From the NCBI RefSeq assembly GCF_000485595.1, contig NW_014577079.1, forward strand, positions 637,119-674,613: 37,495 bases of DNA. Reading direction: 5' to 3'. Positions within the stretch are counted from its first letter, which is position 1. The number at the start of each line of letters is the position of its first letter. This document shows positions 37,140 to 37,495 of the stretch, one piece after another. Position numbers and translations under genes: made by a program. The notes below the pieces were generated by a model, which was given only the letters and a program-made list of their open reading frames with translations, did no database searches and was not told the origin of the DNA. This stretch comes from Priapulus caudatus (lineage: Eukaryota > Priapulida > Priapulimorpha > Priapulimorphida > Priapulidae).

Positions 37140-37495
37140 AAAGAAAAATGGCGTGTGCCGTTGTCATGGCAACAGAAACTGTCAAGCAGTAATTTCATGT
37201 TAACCAAATTTTCATGTTAACAAGTCGATACTGTGCAAATTGGTAAGTGGAAAAGGACGAGAAGAAAAAAATGAAATAATTTCTGACATATATTCAAAAC
37301 ATTACTATGTGGAGGTGGTACTGCCTTCTTCTAATAGCTGTATTCGTGACCCCCTCTGCCCCCCCCCCCCCGGGTTTCTCACGCACTCGGTGTCCCAAGC
37401 TCACACACGTGGCACGAGTTTGCACGCGGAGGCGCGCACACACGCACGCACGCCGGCGCTTCGCGTCCACAAGGCACACCCATGGTCGCACACCC
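37140..37495. other. Right edge, no gene seen
   Basis: Includes a C14 run near 37358-37371 and a GC-rich CACACGCACGCACGC stretch at the edge. Coding evidence is lacking. Confidence 0.5.

Noticed and set aside
1-37495. tRNA, rRNA, snRNA or CRISPR-like arrays
   Set aside because: No cloverleaf with a GGTTCRANNCC box, no conserved rRNA blocks and no regularly spaced palindromic repeat/spacer pattern were seen; the genome is eukaryotic.

Overview
This window is metazoan nuclear DNA, most likely from an invertebrate. It has short exons in GC-richer islands, AT-rich introns with GT-AG splice sites, many microsatellites and small DNA transposons, and a scaffold gap of 25 N at 26266-26290. I cannot name the species from sequence alone.

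There is one recognisable protein-coding gene. It fills most of the left 22 kb on the minus strand and encodes the largest catalytic subunit of RNA polymerase I (POLR1A / RPA190 family), which makes the large ribosomal RNA precursor in the nucleolus. I could join 32 exons, from an ATG at 21993 down to 2088, with reading phase kept at every junction. They encode 1656 residues: the clamp zinc sites, the [10 protein letters not shown] metal site, the bridge helix, the trigger loop, the long acidic insert typical of Pol I, and most of the C-terminal part. By comparison with the family, about the last 95 residues are missing. Nothing resembling them is seen in 1-2087, so the last exon or exons should lie left of the window.

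The introns are crowded with repeats. They hold a 418-bp hAT-type non-autonomous element with an 8-bp target duplication, a 502-bp foldback element with 162-bp arms, a Tigger-like 200-bp element and two smaller hAT-like elements. They also hold minisatellites, one of which surrounds a broken duplicate of the 3' end of exon 20. A second 418-bp hAT copy, in opposite orientation and with its own 8-bp duplication, sits only about 83 bp upstream of the POLR1A start codon.

From 22.5 kb to the right edge I find no convincing host gene. What can be supported is mobile and repeat DNA: two inverted copies of an unidentified ~1-kb family (about 23.2-24.3 kb and 31.8-32.8 kb), an inverted-repeat element carrying eight telomere-like TTAGGG units, and a ~150-bp tandem array next to the gap. 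There is also a PIF/Harbinger relic with a broken transposase N-terminus, a 159-bp element with a 5-bp duplication, a ~600-bp polypurine (GA) tract, and a 301-bp inverted-repeat element with repeated TTTGGTCGGATC motifs.

No previously undescribed gene system is evident. The most interesting observations are structural: the hAT insertion at the POLR1A promoter, the duplicated exon fragment inside a minisatellite, the telomere-motif element and the unidentified inverted repeat pair.
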